A stretch of 64,000 bases of DNA from Panacagrimonas sp052389915 (GCA_052389915.1 JBQTHL010000042.1:62001-126000), one strand, 5' to 3'. Positions 1 to 8,115 are shown, counted from the first letter of the stretch. Program-made: numbers and translations. The notes: generated from the letters alone by a model not told the origin.

Positions 1-820
1 CGGGCTCGACACGGATGGCGCCGCCGTGACGCTCGACGATCTTCTTGCAGATGGGAAGCCCCAGCCCGGTGCCCTCGAACTGGTCGTCGGCGTGCAGTCG
101 CTGAAACAGCATGAAGACCTTTTCCGCGTACTCGGCAGGGATGCCGATGCCGTTGTCGGCAACCTGGAATTCCCAGCCCTGCTCGCTTGCCACGCAACCG
201 ATCGTGACGCGCGGCTGGGTGTTCGGCGCATGGAACTTCACCGCGTTGTCGATCAGGTTCTGAAACACCTGACCGAGCTGGATTCGATCGGCCCAGACCA
301 TCGGCAGATCATCCAGAACGACTTCGGCTCCTGCCTGATCGATACGGCCACGCAGGTCGGACAAGGCGCCTTCGATCAGCGCGCGGCTGTCCACCCAGGC
401 GCGCGACAGAGGCACGCGACTGGCTCGCGCGTATTCGAGCAGATCGTCGATCAGCTTCTGCATGCGGCGCACGCCGGTTTCGATGAAGCCCAGAAACTCC
501 TGCCCGTCGGCATCGAGCTTCGCCGCGTAGCGTCGCAGCAGCAACTGCGCAAAGCCGGCAATCGTGCGCAAGGGTGCCTTCAGATCGTGCGAGGCCACGT
601 AGGCGAACTGTTCGAGCTCCGCGTTGGTCCGCACCAGTTGCCCGGCCTGGTCGAGCAGTTGCTGCTCGATCCTCCGGCGTTCGGCGATCTCGACTTCCAG
701 TTGTCGATTGCGTTCGAACAGTTCCAGGCTTTTCTGCTCCAGTAGCTGTTCCGCCTGGCGTCGCGCAGCCTTCTGCCTTTCGAGCTCTCGCCGCAGCAGA
801 TCGATGTCCTCGCTGCTCAA
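1..820 (-). CDS. Soluble sensor histidine kinase, partner of the H-NOX protein (partial, runs off left edge)
   Basis: About 273 residues are visible on the minus strand; the C-terminal end lies beyond the window. The order is a short charged coiled-coil start (ELERQKAARRQAEQLLEQK-like), a HisKA dimerisation helix with the phospho-acceptor in VASHDLKAPLRT, and a HATPase_c domain with the N-box (NLIDNAVKF), G1 (DNGIGIP) and G2 (GTGLGLPICKK) motifs. No transmembrane segment is visible, so it should be cytosolic. The likely start is the TTG at 820, which overlaps the H-NOX stop codon (TTGA). H-NOX genes are very often paired with such kinases (HnoK type), whose autophosphorylation is controlled by NO-bound H-NOX. 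The gene is clear; pairing with the H-NOX protein is inferred from the overlap. Confidence 0.86.
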   Translation of the reverse strand, partial: MSSEDIDLLRRELERQKAARRQAEQLLEQKSLELFERNRQLEVEIAERRRIEQQLLDQAGQLVRTNAELEQFAYVASHDLKAPLRTIAGFAQLLLRRYAAKLDADGQEFLGFIETGVRRMQKLIDDLLEYARASRVPLSRAWVDSRALIEGALSDLRGRIDQAGAEVVLDDLPMVWADRIQLGQVFQNLIDNAVKFHAPNTQPRVTIGCVASEQGWEFQVADNGIGIPAEYAEKVFMLFQRLHADDQFEGTGLGLPICKKIVERHGGAIRVEP

Positions 821-1366
821 GCTCGTGTCCTGGTGAGGGTGTAGCGAGCGGCCGTGCCCTGCCCGGCAGAGAGGTCCCGCACGTCGAACTGGATCGGCTC
901 GCCGAAGTGCGCGATGGCGGATCGCACCAGACCGGTTGCGAACGCGGCGAGCGGGCGCGGAGACCGGTACTCCATCACCAAGGTCGCGTCGTCGCGGTGC
1001 GGGTAGCTGAAACCGGGCAGCTCCGCCTGCGGGTAGAGCTTGCGCACCTCGACGTGAATGTAGTCGTCGATATGCGCCAAAAAAGTCGAAGCAGGACTGG
1101 GAGGCCGGAAAAAACCGGCCGTAGTGCCGGGTGAAGTGCCCGAACATGTGCCCGCCGAAACGCTCCAACAGCGCTTCGACGGACTGCCCCGTTTCGATTG
1201 CGAGCGCCTGCACCAGCGCCAGCAACTCGTCCACGTCGTAGTTGCCGACGGTGGTGTAGCTGCCGCCCGACGCGGGTTGGGCGCGCTGCAGGATTCGATC
1301 CTTCATCGCCAGACCCATGCTGTCTTCGACCATGTCGAGCAGCTCGGTGAAGATCATTCCCTTCAT
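817..1366 (-). pseudogene. H-NOX (haem NO-binding) sensor, frameshifted in an A6 tract
   Basis: Reading from the ATG at 1366 gives a typical H-NOX start (MKGMIFTELLDMVED). The frame is lost at the homopolymer 1079-1084 (six T on the coding strand). With one T removed the protein continues as FDFLAHIDDYIHVEVRKLYP and ends at 817, about 182 residues, the normal family length. The rebuilt protein has the proximal haem ligand His104 and the YxSxR haem-propionate motif (Tyr133, Ser135, Arg137). H-NOX proteins bind NO or O2 through haem b and control a partner kinase or cyclase; the kinase gene overlaps the stop codon. Everything outside the tract is intact, so a sequencing error or a very recent mutation is more likely than an old pseudogene. 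Confidence 0.85.
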
Positions 1367-1397
1367 CGGCTGGTCCCGTCGATTCCGGATCTTCGGC

Positions 1398-1847
1398 TCA
1401 CGCCGGGCGCCGGCCGAACATGCCGAGCGTCTTCATGGTGACCACCAGCTCACCGTGCTGGTTGACGCCGCGATACTCGCTGCGCAGCACGCCGCGGTCG
1501 GGCTTGGACCGGGAGGGAATCGTCTCGACGATCTTCATCGTCACGTTCAGCGTATCGCCGAGCCGCGAGGGCTTGTGCCAGCGGATCTCGTCCACGCCGG
1601 GCGAGCCCAGGCTCACCGTCTTCACCAGCAGTCCATCGACAAGCAGACGCATCAGGACCGAACAGGTATGCCAGCCGCTCGCCACCAGCCCGCCGAAAAT
1701 GGATTGCCGTGCGGCTTCAGGGTCGAGATGAAAAGGCTGCGGATCGAACTGGCGCGCAAAGTCGATGATCTCGGTTTCCGTGAACGTGTGGCTGCCGAGT
1801 TCGATGATCTGACCGGCGTGAAAATCCTCGAAGTGGAGAAGGCTCAT
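1398..1847 (-). CDS. MaoC-family dehydratase (hot-dog fold)
   Basis: This 149-residue protein matches MaoC-type (R)-specific enoyl-CoA hydratases. The hydratase motif is visible as DPQPFHLDPEAA near residues 35-46, with the catalytic Asp/His pair, followed by the conserved GGLVASGWHT segment. The family hydrates 2-enoyl-CoA to (R)-3-hydroxyacyl-CoA and is used in fatty acid, polyhydroxyalkanoate and side-chain catabolism. The start overlaps the tadA stop by four bases (ATGA-type), so the two are cotranscribed. Which acyl-CoA it uses cannot be read from sequence; in this catabolic organism a role in acyl-CoA breakdown is a reasonable inference. Confidence 0.86.
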   Translation of the reverse strand: MSLLHFEDFHAGQIIELGSHTFTETEIIDFARQFDPQPFHLDPEAARQSIFGGLVASGWHTCSVLMRLLVDGLLVKTVSLGSPGVDEIRWHKPSRLGDTLNVTMKIVETIPSRSKPDRGVLRSEYRGVNQHGELVVTMKTLGMFGRRPA

Positions 1848-2359
1848 GTGTTCTCGTCATCCGTCAATGAAATGGGTTCGCTGCGCGCGGATTTCCGCCG
1901 GGCCCGGAAAAACTGGCGCAGCGTCTCGCCGCACTCGGTTTCCATCACGCCTCCCCGCCATTCGACGCGATGGTTCAGGCGCGGCTGCGAAATGAGGTCG
2001 TACACCGAATGGACTGCGCCGGCCCTGGGGTCGGCGGCGCCGAACACCAGGCGCTGCACGCGCGCGTGAATGATCGCACCGGCACACATCGCGCAGGGTT
2101 CCAGAGTCACGTACAGCGTCGTACCGGGCAGACGGTAGTTACCAAGGAGAGATGCCGCTGCGCGCAGTGCGATCATCTCGGCGTGTGCGCTGGGATCGTG
2201 GTTGGCGATGGGACGATTCCAGCCCTCGCCGATCACCCGACTGTCCTGGACCAGAACGGCGCCGACCGGAACCTCGCCGGCTTCGGCCGCGCGGCCGGCG
2301 AGCGCAAGCGCCTCATTCATCCAGTGCCGGTCGTCATCAGGGCTCATCGTCTCAGGCAC
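1844..2359 (-). CDS. tadA: tRNA-specific adenosine deaminase TadA
   Basis: TadA converts A34 to inosine in the tRNA-Arg(ACG) anticodon. The cytidine-deaminase fold is clear: the zinc ligand and proton shuttle in HAE (His59, Glu61) and the PCAMC motif (Cys89, Cys92), numbered from the GTG start. Length (171 aa) is normal. The first possible start is GTG at 2359, which overlaps the end of the upstream membrane-protein gene by eight bases; an in-frame ATG at 2347 is equally possible and would leave a gap of four bases. It lies in a minus-strand run with the MaoC, H-NOX and kinase genes. TadA is essential in most bacteria, so the promoter of this run should be constitutive. Confidence 0.95.
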   Translation of the reverse strand: MPETMSPDDDRHWMNEALALAGRAAEAGEVPVGAVLVQDSRVIGEGWNRPIANHDPSAHAEMIALRAAASLLGNYRLPGTTLYVTLEPCAMCAGAIIHARVQRLVFGAADPRAGAVHSVYDLISQPRLNHRVEWRGGVMETECGETLRQFFRARRKSARSEPISLTDDENT

Positions 2360-2636
2360 CGGACAGCCCCGCGCGCAGCGTCCACGCGCCGATCAGCACA
2401 AATCCAATTCCCGCTACCACCTGCAAGTGCTTCGGATTGACGTGCTGCGCCACGAACGCGCCCGCCAGTACCCCGATGGCGCAGGCCAACACCAGCGCGC
2501 TCGCGGAGGCCGCGAAGACGGTCCACTTGGCGCTCGGCTTGTCGGCCGAGAAGAGGACGGTGGCGAGCTGCGTCTTGTCGCCGAGTTCAGCGAGAAAGAC
2601 GGTGCCGAAAACCGTTACGAAAATTTTCCAGTCCAT
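2352..2636 (-). CDS. Half-size TMEM165/GDT1 (UPF0016) family membrane transporter
   Basis: The 94-residue protein has three predicted hydrophobic helices and a single copy of the family signature ExGDK(S/T) as AELGDKTQLAT near residue 16. GDT1/TMEM165 proteins are cation/proton exchangers for Mn2+ or Ca2+; most have two inverted repeats in one chain of about 190 residues. A single-repeat protein must work as a homodimer or with a second half encoded elsewhere. The start chosen is the ATG at 2636 because MDWKIF begins directly at the first helix. The upstream 157-bp gap is divergent to the DUF72 gene and holds a strong inverted repeat at 2672-2729. Metal specificity is unproven. Confidence 0.82.
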   Translation of the reverse strand: MDWKIFVTVFGTVFLAELGDKTQLATVLFSADKPSAKWTVFAASASALVLACAIGVLAGAFVAQHVNPKHLQVVAGIGFVLIGAWTLRAGLSGA

Positions 2637-2671
2637 GCATTGAGGGATTTCGATTGAGGACCGACCGTGAA

Positions 2672-2729
2672 GGCCAAGCATTATTTTGCACCTGAGACAT
2701 CGGCTTCTGCCCGTGATGGACGCTTGGCC
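2672..2729. other. Strong inverted repeat (possible structured leader) between the GDT1 and DUF72 genes
   Basis: An exact 8-bp inverted repeat, GGCCAAGC at 2672-2679 and GCTTGGCC at 2722-2729, encloses 42 nt. Read on the minus strand it would sit in the leader of the GDT1-family gene, about 35 nt before its start codon. Genes of this family are often controlled by the yybP-ykoY Mn2+ riboswitch, but its conserved GGGGAGUAG and AGACC elements are absent. It could be a different RNA element, a protein operator, or the end of a third transcript. Structure is seen; function is unknown. Confidence 0.35.
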
Positions 2730-2793
2730 GTGCTTGCAAGCCGCGAACGCACGCCCGTAACGTCCGATCCGCCTCGCCCCCGAGCTGTCGAAG

Positions 2794-3828
2794 ATGCAGG
2801 ACTCTCTTTTCTCCGAACCCGAAGCCATCGACCCGGCACCTCGCCAACGCGCAAAGCCGGCCAAGGTCCAGCCCGCGCGGACGTTTGAGCTGCAAGCAGC
2901 GCTCTCGCGCGCGCTTCCGCAGAATCTGCGCATGGGAACCTCCTCATGGAGCTACCCCGGATGGATCGGCACGGTCTGGGATCGCGAGTATCCCGAAGCC
3001 AGGCTCTCGAAGCATGGTCTGTCCGCCTACGCACAGCACCCCTTGTTTTGGGCGGTCAGCCTGGACCGCGCGTTCTACCGGCCGCTGACCGCGAGCCAGT
3101 ACGCGGCTTACGCGGCGCAGGTTCCGGAGGATTTCCGCTTCGTGGTCAAGGCGCCGAGCCTGATCGCCGACGCGATGATGCGCAGTGAGAGCGGGCGCGG
3201 CACGCAGCCGAATCCGGCCTTCCTGAACCCGGAGCTTGCGGTCGAGCAATTCGTGCAACCCGCACTCGCCGGGCTCGGACAACGTGTCGGCGCCCTGGTG
3301 TTCCAGCTCAGCCCCTTACCCGCTCACCTGCTGCAACACCTGCCCGACGTCATTCGAAGCATCGGCTCGATGCTGCGCGCGCTTCCGTCCTTGCGACCGG
3401 CCGCACCGGACGGCGTGATCGCGGTCGAAGTGCGCGACCCGGGATTCCTGACACCCGCGTTCGCCGAGGTTCTGCGCGAAACCGGCGCCACGTACTGCAT
3501 CGGCCTGCACGCCAAGATGCCACCCATCAACGAGCAGTTGCCGATGCTGCGCGCGCTCTGGCCGGGGCCGCTGGTGTGCCGGTGGAATCTGCATCGACGA
3601 CATGGCGCCTTTGGTTACGAGGAGGCCAAGCGTCTCTACGGCGCATTTGATCGTCTGGTCGATCCCGATGAGGAAACCCGGACGGCACTCGCCCGCGTCA
3701 TCGCAGGAACGACCGGCGCAGGGCACCTCGCTTACGTGACCATCGGCAACAAGGCAGAGGGTTCGGCGCCGTTGTCGGTGGTCGCGCTAGCAGAGGCGCT
3801 TGAGGGCCTCGGGCGGCTTGGCGCGTAG
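2794..3828 (+). CDS. DUF72 family protein (YecE-like, TIM-barrel)
   Basis: The 344-residue protein carries the DUF72 hallmarks: the opening strand MGTSSWSYPGWIGTVW near residue 47, the segment FRFVVKAP near residue 115, and downstream motifs such as VAVEVRDPGFLT and the C-terminal TIGNKAEGSAP. DUF72 proteins form a TIM barrel; their biochemical role is not established. An N-terminal extension of about 45 residues rich in Pro/Ala precedes the domain. It is convergent with guaA, with one base between stop codons, so no separate terminator is possible between them. Family assignment is firm, function unknown. Confidence 0.85.
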   Translation: MQDSLFSEPEAIDPAPRQRAKPAKVQPARTFELQAALSRALPQNLRMGTSSWSYPGWIGTVWDREYPEARLSKHGLSAYAQHPLFWAVSLDRAFYRPLTASQYAAYAAQVPEDFRFVVKAPSLIADAMMRSESGRGTQPNPAFLNPELAVEQFVQPALAGLGQRVGALVFQLSPLPAHLLQHLPDVIRSIGSMLRALPSLRPAAPDGVIAVEVRDPGFLTPAFAEVLRETGATYCIGLHAKMPPINEQLPMLRALWPGPLVCRWNLHRRHGAFGYEEAKRLYGAFDRLVDPDEETRTALARVIAGTTGAGHLAYVTIGNKAEGSAPLSVVALAEALEGLGRLGA

Positions 3829-3829
3829 C

Positions 3830-5401
3830 TCACTCCCACTCGATCGTCGCGGGCGGCTTTCCCGATACGTCATAGACCACGCGCGACACGCCCGCGATCT
3901 CGTTGCAGATGCGGCGCGAGACCACGTCGAGCAGCTCGTACGGCAGGTGCGCCCAGCGCGCCGTCATGAAATCGATGGTCTGCACGGCGCGCAGCGCGAT
4001 CACCGGTTCGTAGCGGCGCCCGTCGCCGGTCACACCGACGCTCCTGACCGGCAGGAACACGGCGAAGGCCTGCGAGGTCTGGTCGTACCAGCCGGCCTTG
4101 CGAAGCTCCTCAATGAAGATATGGTCAGCCAGCCGCAGCGTGTCCGCCGCAGCCTTGGTGACTTCGCCAAGAATCCGCACGCCCAGTCCCGGCCCCGGAA
4201 ACGGATGGCGGAACACCATCTCGCGCGGCAGGCCCAGCTCCAGGCCAATCGCGCGAACCTCGTCCTTGAACAGCTCGCGCAGCGGCTCGACCAGCTTGAG
4301 CTTCATGCGCTCGGGCAGGCCGCCGACGTTGTGATGACTCTTGATGACATGCGCCTTGCCGCTGCGGGCGCCGGCGGACTCGATCACGTCCGGGTAGATG
4401 GTGCCCTGCGCGAGGAAGCGCACGTCATCGATCCTGCTTGCCTCTTCGTCGAACACGTCCACGAACAGACCGCCGATGACCTTGCGCTTGGCCTCCGGAT
4501 CGCTCACGCCCTTGAGCGCGGTCAGGAAACGTTCTTCTGCGTTGACACGGATCACGCGCACGCCGAGATGCTTGGCAAAGATGCGCATCACCTGGTCGCC
4601 CTCGTCGAGCCGCAGCAGGCCGGTATCGACGAACACGCAGGTGAGTTGCTGGCCGATCGCGCGATGCAGCAGTGCGGCGACCACGGACGAATCTACGCCG
4701 CCCGACAGACCCAACAATACATGTCCCTCGCCGACCTGCTCGCGCACGCGTTCGGCCGCGTCCTCGATGATGTTGACCGGCGACCACGCGCGCCCGCACC
4801 CACAGATCTCGTGCAGGAAGCGCTCGTAGATGCGCGTGCCCTGCGGGGTGTGAGTGACCTCGGGATGGAACTGCAAGCCGTAGTAATGGCGCTCCTCGTC
4901 GCCCATGCCGGCGATGGGGACGTCCGCCGTGGAGGCAATCAGCTTGAAGCCCTGCGGCAGCTCGGTGACTCTGTCGCCGTGACTCATCCACACGTCGAGC
5001 AGGCCGTGGCCATCGGCGTTGATGCGATCCTCGATGTTGATGAGCAGGGTCGAATGATTGCGCGCACGCACCTCGGCGTAACCGAACTCCTTGGATGCGG
5101 AGGCCTCGACCTTGCCACCGAACTGCGCCGCCATGGTCTGCATGCCGTAGCAGATGCCCAGCACCGGCGTGCCCAGCTTCCACACCGCATCTGGCGCGCG
5201 CGGGGAGCCGGCCTCAGTTACCGACTCGGGACCACCGGAGAGAATCACGCCGCGTGGCGCGAAGTCGGTGATGTGCTTCTCGTCCACATCCCAGGGGTAC
5301 AGCTCGCAGTAGACCCCCAGCTCGCGCACGCGGCGCGCGATGAGCTGGGTGTACTGGGAACCGAAGTCGAGAATGAGAATGCGGTCGGCGTGAATGTTCA
5401 C
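3830..5401 (-). CDS. guaA: GMP synthase (glutamine-hydrolysing)
   Basis: GuaA aminates XMP to GMP using glutamine. Both halves are complete in 523 residues: the class I glutamine amidotransferase domain with nucleophile Cys84 in GICYGMQ and the His/Glu pair in LQFHPEVTHT, and the ATP-pyrophosphatase domain with the PP-loop SGGVDSS. The C-terminal dimerisation domain ends in the conserved PPATIEWE. It lies 33 bases behind queA on the same strand, so the two may share a transcript, and its stop is one base from the convergent DUF72 stop. No unusual residues were noticed. Confidence 0.97.
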   Translation of the reverse strand: MNIHADRILILDFGSQYTQLIARRVRELGVYCELYPWDVDEKHITDFAPRGVILSGGPESVTEAGSPRAPDAVWKLGTPVLGICYGMQTMAAQFGGKVEASASKEFGYAEVRARNHSTLLINIEDRINADGHGLLDVWMSHGDRVTELPQGFKLIASTADVPIAGMGDEERHYYGLQFHPEVTHTPQGTRIYERFLHEICGCGRAWSPVNIIEDAAERVREQVGEGHVLLGLSGGVDSSVVAALLHRAIGQQLTCVFVDTGLLRLDEGDQVMRIFAKHLGVRVIRVNAEERFLTALKGVSDPEAKRKVIGGLFVDVFDEEASRIDDVRFLAQGTIYPDVIESAGARSGKAHVIKSHHNVGGLPERMKLKLVEPLRELFKDEVRAIGLELGLPREMVFRHPFPGPGLGVRILGEVTKAAADTLRLADHIFIEELRKAGWYDQTSQAFAVFLPVRSVGVTGDGRRYEPVIALRAVQTIDFMTARWAHLPYELLDVVSRRICNEIAGVSRVVYDVSGKPPATIEWE

Positions 5402-5434
5402 GGCGCGGTTCGGGGTCGGGGGCTGGCGCGCATT

Positions 5435-6457
5435 TTAGGGCGGCTGGATCAGCATCGCGTCGCCATAGCTGAAGAAGCGGTAGCGCTGCTCGACAGCGTG
5501 GCGGTAGGCCGCGAGCATGCGCTCCTGCCCACCGAACGCGCAGACCAGCATCAGCAGCGTGCTTTCCGGCAAATGGAAATTGGTGAACAACAGGTCCACC
5601 GCGCGGAAGCGGTAGCCCGGCGTGATGAAGATACGCGTCTCGCCCTCGCCCGCCTGAACCTGCCCGTGCCGGTCCGTGGCGGACTCCAGCGCACGCACGC
5701 TGGTGGTTCCAACCGCCACGACTCGTCCACCTGCGGCGCGCGTAGTCGCAAGTCGCGCAGCGAGTTCGGCCGAGACTCTGAAGCGTTCGGCATGCATGCG
5801 GTGCTCGGCCGGATTTTCGACTCGCACCGGCTGGAACGTGCCGGCGCCGACGTGAAGGGTGAGGGTTGCGGTTTCGATCCCGCCTGCGCGCAAGGCCGAG
5901 AGCAGCGCGTCGTCGAAGTGCAGTCCGGCGGTGGGCGCCGCGACGGCGCCGGGCTCGCGCGCAAACACAGTCTGGTAACGCGCGTCATCGTCCGCGGCGG
6001 GATCGTGGTGGATATAGGGCGGCAGCGGCAGGCGGCCCACTCTTTCCAGCAACTCCAGCCAGTTTCCTTCCGATTCGAGACGCAGGTGGAAGAAGGACTC
6101 GTCGCGACCCAGCACTTCCACGCGCGCACCGCCACCGTCGATCTCGATCCAGCTTCCCGCTAGCGGAGTCTTGGACACACCGAGCTGCGCCAGCGCCTCA
6201 CGCTCGCCGAGCAGGCGTTCGACCAGGACTTCCACGCGCCCACCCGTCGGCTTGCTGCCGAACAAGCGCGCCTTGATGACGCGCGTGTCGTTGAACACCA
6301 GCAGATCGCCCGCTCGCAGCAGCGAGGGAAGCTCGCCGACCGCGCGGTCCTGCAAGGCGCTGCCCACGTGAAGCAGGCGGCTACCGCTGCGGGTGGCAGC
6401 GGGTCGTTGGGCGATGAGGTCCGGCGGCAGCACGTACGCGAAATCCGAAATTTTCAT
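5435..6457 (-). CDS. queA: S-adenosylmethionine:tRNA ribosyltransferase-isomerase QueA
   Basis: QueA transfers and isomerises the ribosyl group of SAM onto preQ1 in tRNA to make epoxyqueuosine. The 340-residue protein starts with MKISDFAYVLPPDLIAQRP and contains family blocks LVFNDTRVIKARL, PTAGLHF, LHVGAGTFQPVR and TNFHLPESTLLMLV. The ATG at 6457 is chosen because the family begins there; an upstream in-frame extension crosses the tRNA-Leu gene region and is not credible. The gene is divergent from tRNA-Leu and its 5' region overlaps the tRNA promoter zone. Confidence 0.96.
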   Translation of the reverse strand: MKISDFAYVLPPDLIAQRPAATRSGSRLLHVGSALQDRAVGELPSLLRAGDLLVFNDTRVIKARLFGSKPTGGRVEVLVERLLGEREALAQLGVSKTPLAGSWIEIDGGGARVEVLGRDESFFHLRLESEGNWLELLERVGRLPLPPYIHHDPAADDDARYQTVFAREPGAVAAPTAGLHFDDALLSALRAGGIETATLTLHVGAGTFQPVRVENPAEHRMHAERFRVSAELAARLATTRAAGGRVVAVGTTSVRALESATDRHGQVQAGEGETRIFITPGYRFRAVDLLFTNFHLPESTLLMLVCAFGGQERMLAAYRHAVEQRYRFFSYGDAMLIQPP

Positions 6458-6466
6458 GTGGGGAGC

Positions 6467-6494
6467 TTGGCGCCTCCGCGCGCGTCCGTATAAT
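6467..6494 (+). promoter_or_regulatory. Sigma-70 promoter of tRNA-Leu
   Basis: A perfect -10 box TATAAT lies at 6489-6494 with a fair -35 box TTGGCG at 6467-6472 and a 16-bp spacer. Transcription would start near 6500, a few bases before the mature tRNA 5' end at 6505, which fits a strong stable-RNA promoter. The box lies only about 10 bp upstream of the divergent queA start codon. Confidence 0.75.
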
Positions 6495-6504
6495 CGCGCC
6501 CCGC

Positions 6505-6592
6505 GCCTGAGTGGCGGAATCGGTAGACGCAGGGGACTCAAAATCCCCCGAGGTAACCCCTCGTGCGAGTTCGAGTCTCGCCTTAGGCACCA
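6505..6592 (+). tRNA. tRNA-Leu (anticodon CAA), CCA encoded
   Basis: The acceptor stem GCCTGAG (6505-6511) pairs with CTTAGGC (6582-6588), with one G-U pair. The anticodon stem GGGGA/TCCCC flanks the loop CTCAAAA, giving anticodon CAA (Leu, UUG codon). A long variable arm (GAGGTAACCCCTC) marks a class II tRNA, and the T arm has GTTCGAGTC. The discriminator A and the 3' CCA (6590-6592) are encoded. No integrase or duplicated 3' end was seen downstream, so there is no sign that it serves as an attachment site. Confidence 0.97.
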
Positions 6593-6679
6593 AGCTTCAA
6601 CGTCGTGACGGGAATCGCGGACCCGACGACAGAAATCCAGCCCGGCCGAGAAGGTTTGCGCGTTCCCCGCGGCCAGCGG

Positions 6680-7459
6680 TTATCCGCACTTGGGCTTGCG
6701 CCCCTGCCCCAGCGCCGCCACGTACAGATCGAGCGCCGATTTCATGCGGGCATTGAGATCGGCCGTGCGGGTTGCATCGGAAGGGTGAGTCGAAAGAATC
6801 TCCGGCGGCTTGGCGCCGCCAAGCTTGGACATGTTCTGCCACAGTGCAACTGCCCCGCGCGGATCGAACCCGGCCTTGGCCATCAGGTCCAATCCCAGCA
6901 GGTCGGCCTCGGTTTCGTGACTGCGCGAGTAGGGGTTGAGGAACAGCGCGCTGACACCCAGACCATAGAGCTGGCCGAGGCCGTAGACCGAGGCCACTGC
7001 GCCCCCGATCTGGGCCGGGATGCCGGCCGACGCACGTTCCTGGGAATGCCGCGCCAACACGTGCGCGACCTCGTGCCCCATAACGGCCGCAAGCTGATCC
7101 TGCGTTTTCGCCACACCCAGCAGCCCGGTGAAGACGCCCATCTTGCCGCCCGGCAAGGCGAAGGCATTGACGTCCTTGCTGGCGAAGACGCCCACCTCCC
7201 AGCTCGCCGGGATACTGAGTTCGCCCTTTTCCCGCAGCCCAGGCACCTGCGCCGTGATGTTATCGGCGATGCACTGCACGTAGCGCACCGTACGCACATC
7301 GGTGGATTGTGGGATCTGCTTCTGCATCTGCCGGAAGGACGCAATGCCCTGCTCGGCGATGGAAGACTCGGAAACGATGATGAGCTGCTTGCGGCCCAGC
7401 GGCGACGTCGCACAGGCAACCAGGGCAACAGCAGCAGTGACGATCAGAATTCGACGCAT
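6680..7459 (-). CDS. M48-family metalloprotease lipoprotein (LoiP/YggG-like)
   Basis: The 259-residue protein begins with a lipoprotein signal peptide whose lipobox ends in VAC (Cys16), so it should be anchored on the periplasmic side of a membrane. The zinc site is HEVAH (His129, Glu130, His133), with the third ligand in the downstream ETEAD motif. M48 peptidases of this type degrade misfolded envelope proteins. The rest shows usual family blocks such as VNAFALPGGKMGVFTGLL and the late STHPSDATR. The gene stands alone on the minus strand. A specific substrate cannot be named. Confidence 0.92.
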   Translation of the reverse strand: MRRILIVTAAVALVACATSPLGRKQLIIVSESSIAEQGIASFRQMQKQIPQSTDVRTVRYVQCIADNITAQVPGLREKGELSIPASWEVGVFASKDVNAFALPGGKMGVFTGLLGVAKTQDQLAAVMGHEVAHVLARHSQERASAGIPAQIGGAVASVYGLGQLYGLGVSALFLNPYSRSHETEADLLGLDLMAKAGFDPRGAVALWQNMSKLGGAKPPEILSTHPSDATRTADLNARMKSALDLYVAALGQGRKPKCG

Positions 7460-7614
7460 GGATGAAGTCCGGCAAGCACGGATTCGTGCGGGTTTGAGAC
7501 GATGTTAGCCAAGTGTGCTTGAACCGCGGTTGAACTGTCGCGACGGAATCCACGGAACCCTGTGCACCGTAGCGGTCCTAAGAACGAGAATCACGAGACG
7601 CCGAGGAAAATTCG

Positions 7615-8115
7615 ATGACCCACCACCCTATTCCCGCAATATTGCTGTTCCTGTCGCTGCTGCTGCCGGCAGCGAGCGCCCAGGACGCCGCCGCGCGCGG
7701 CCCGCATCCCGACCTGGAGCCGCCCCAGGTCGTTGCGGCCATGCTCGAAGCAATGAAGAAGAACTCGCCTCAAGGGCTGGCCGAGCTTTACCAATTCTCC
7801 TCGCCGGGCAACCGCCAGCGTACCGGCCCGCTACCGCAGTTCATGGCGATGATCCGCGAAGGCTTTCCGGACATGCTGGGCCACCGCGAGTCGCGAGTCG
7901 CAACGCCGCTGATCGATGGCGAACGCGCGATGCTGCCGGTGGAAATTCTGGGAAGCGACAATCAGCCGCATCGATACATTTTCCTGTTGTCACGCCAGTC
8001 CATGCCCGAATGCAACGGCTGCTGGATGGCGGATGCGGTGTTCAGTCCGGACCAGGAAGGTCCTGATGGCCCCGATGGCCCCGGTCCGCAAAGCGCACCG
8101 GAGTATCCGGCGTAA
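7615..8115 (+). CDS. Exported protein of unknown function (DUF4864-like)
   Basis: The 166-residue protein has a clear Sec signal peptide (HPIPAILLFLSLLLPAASAQ) with cleavage after the ASA at about residue 22. The mature part resembles DUF4864 proteins in length and in the pattern QVVAAMLEAMKKNS...FSSPGNR...GPLPQF near residues 38-75. The tail is unusual, ending in a Gly/Pro/Asp-rich stretch (DGPDGPGPQSAPEYPA). It is probably a small periplasmic protein. It is divergent from the M48 protease gene and convergent with cysS, with three bases between stop codons. No function can be assigned. Confidence 0.7.
   Translation: MTHHPIPAILLFLSLLLPAASAQDAAARGPHPDLEPPQVVAAMLEAMKKNSPQGLAELYQFSSPGNRQRTGPLPQFMAMIREGFPDMLGHRESRVATPLIDGERAMLPVEILGSDNQPHRYIFLLSRQSMPECNGCWMADAVFSPDQEGPDGPDGPGPQSAPEYPA

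Noticed and set aside
2637..2793. yybP-ykoY Mn2+ riboswitch upstream of the GDT1 gene
   Set aside because: The GGGGAGUAG and AGACC elements are absent, although the inverted repeat is real. Reported only as an unknown element.
3800..6163. 787-aa plus-strand open frame
   Set aside because: Antisense to guaA and queA, which are complete and conserved; His/Arg/Ala-rich shadow with no domain.
6505..6592. tRNA-Leu as an integration site of a genomic island
   Set aside because: No integrase, no duplicated tRNA 3' end and no change of gene style next to it.
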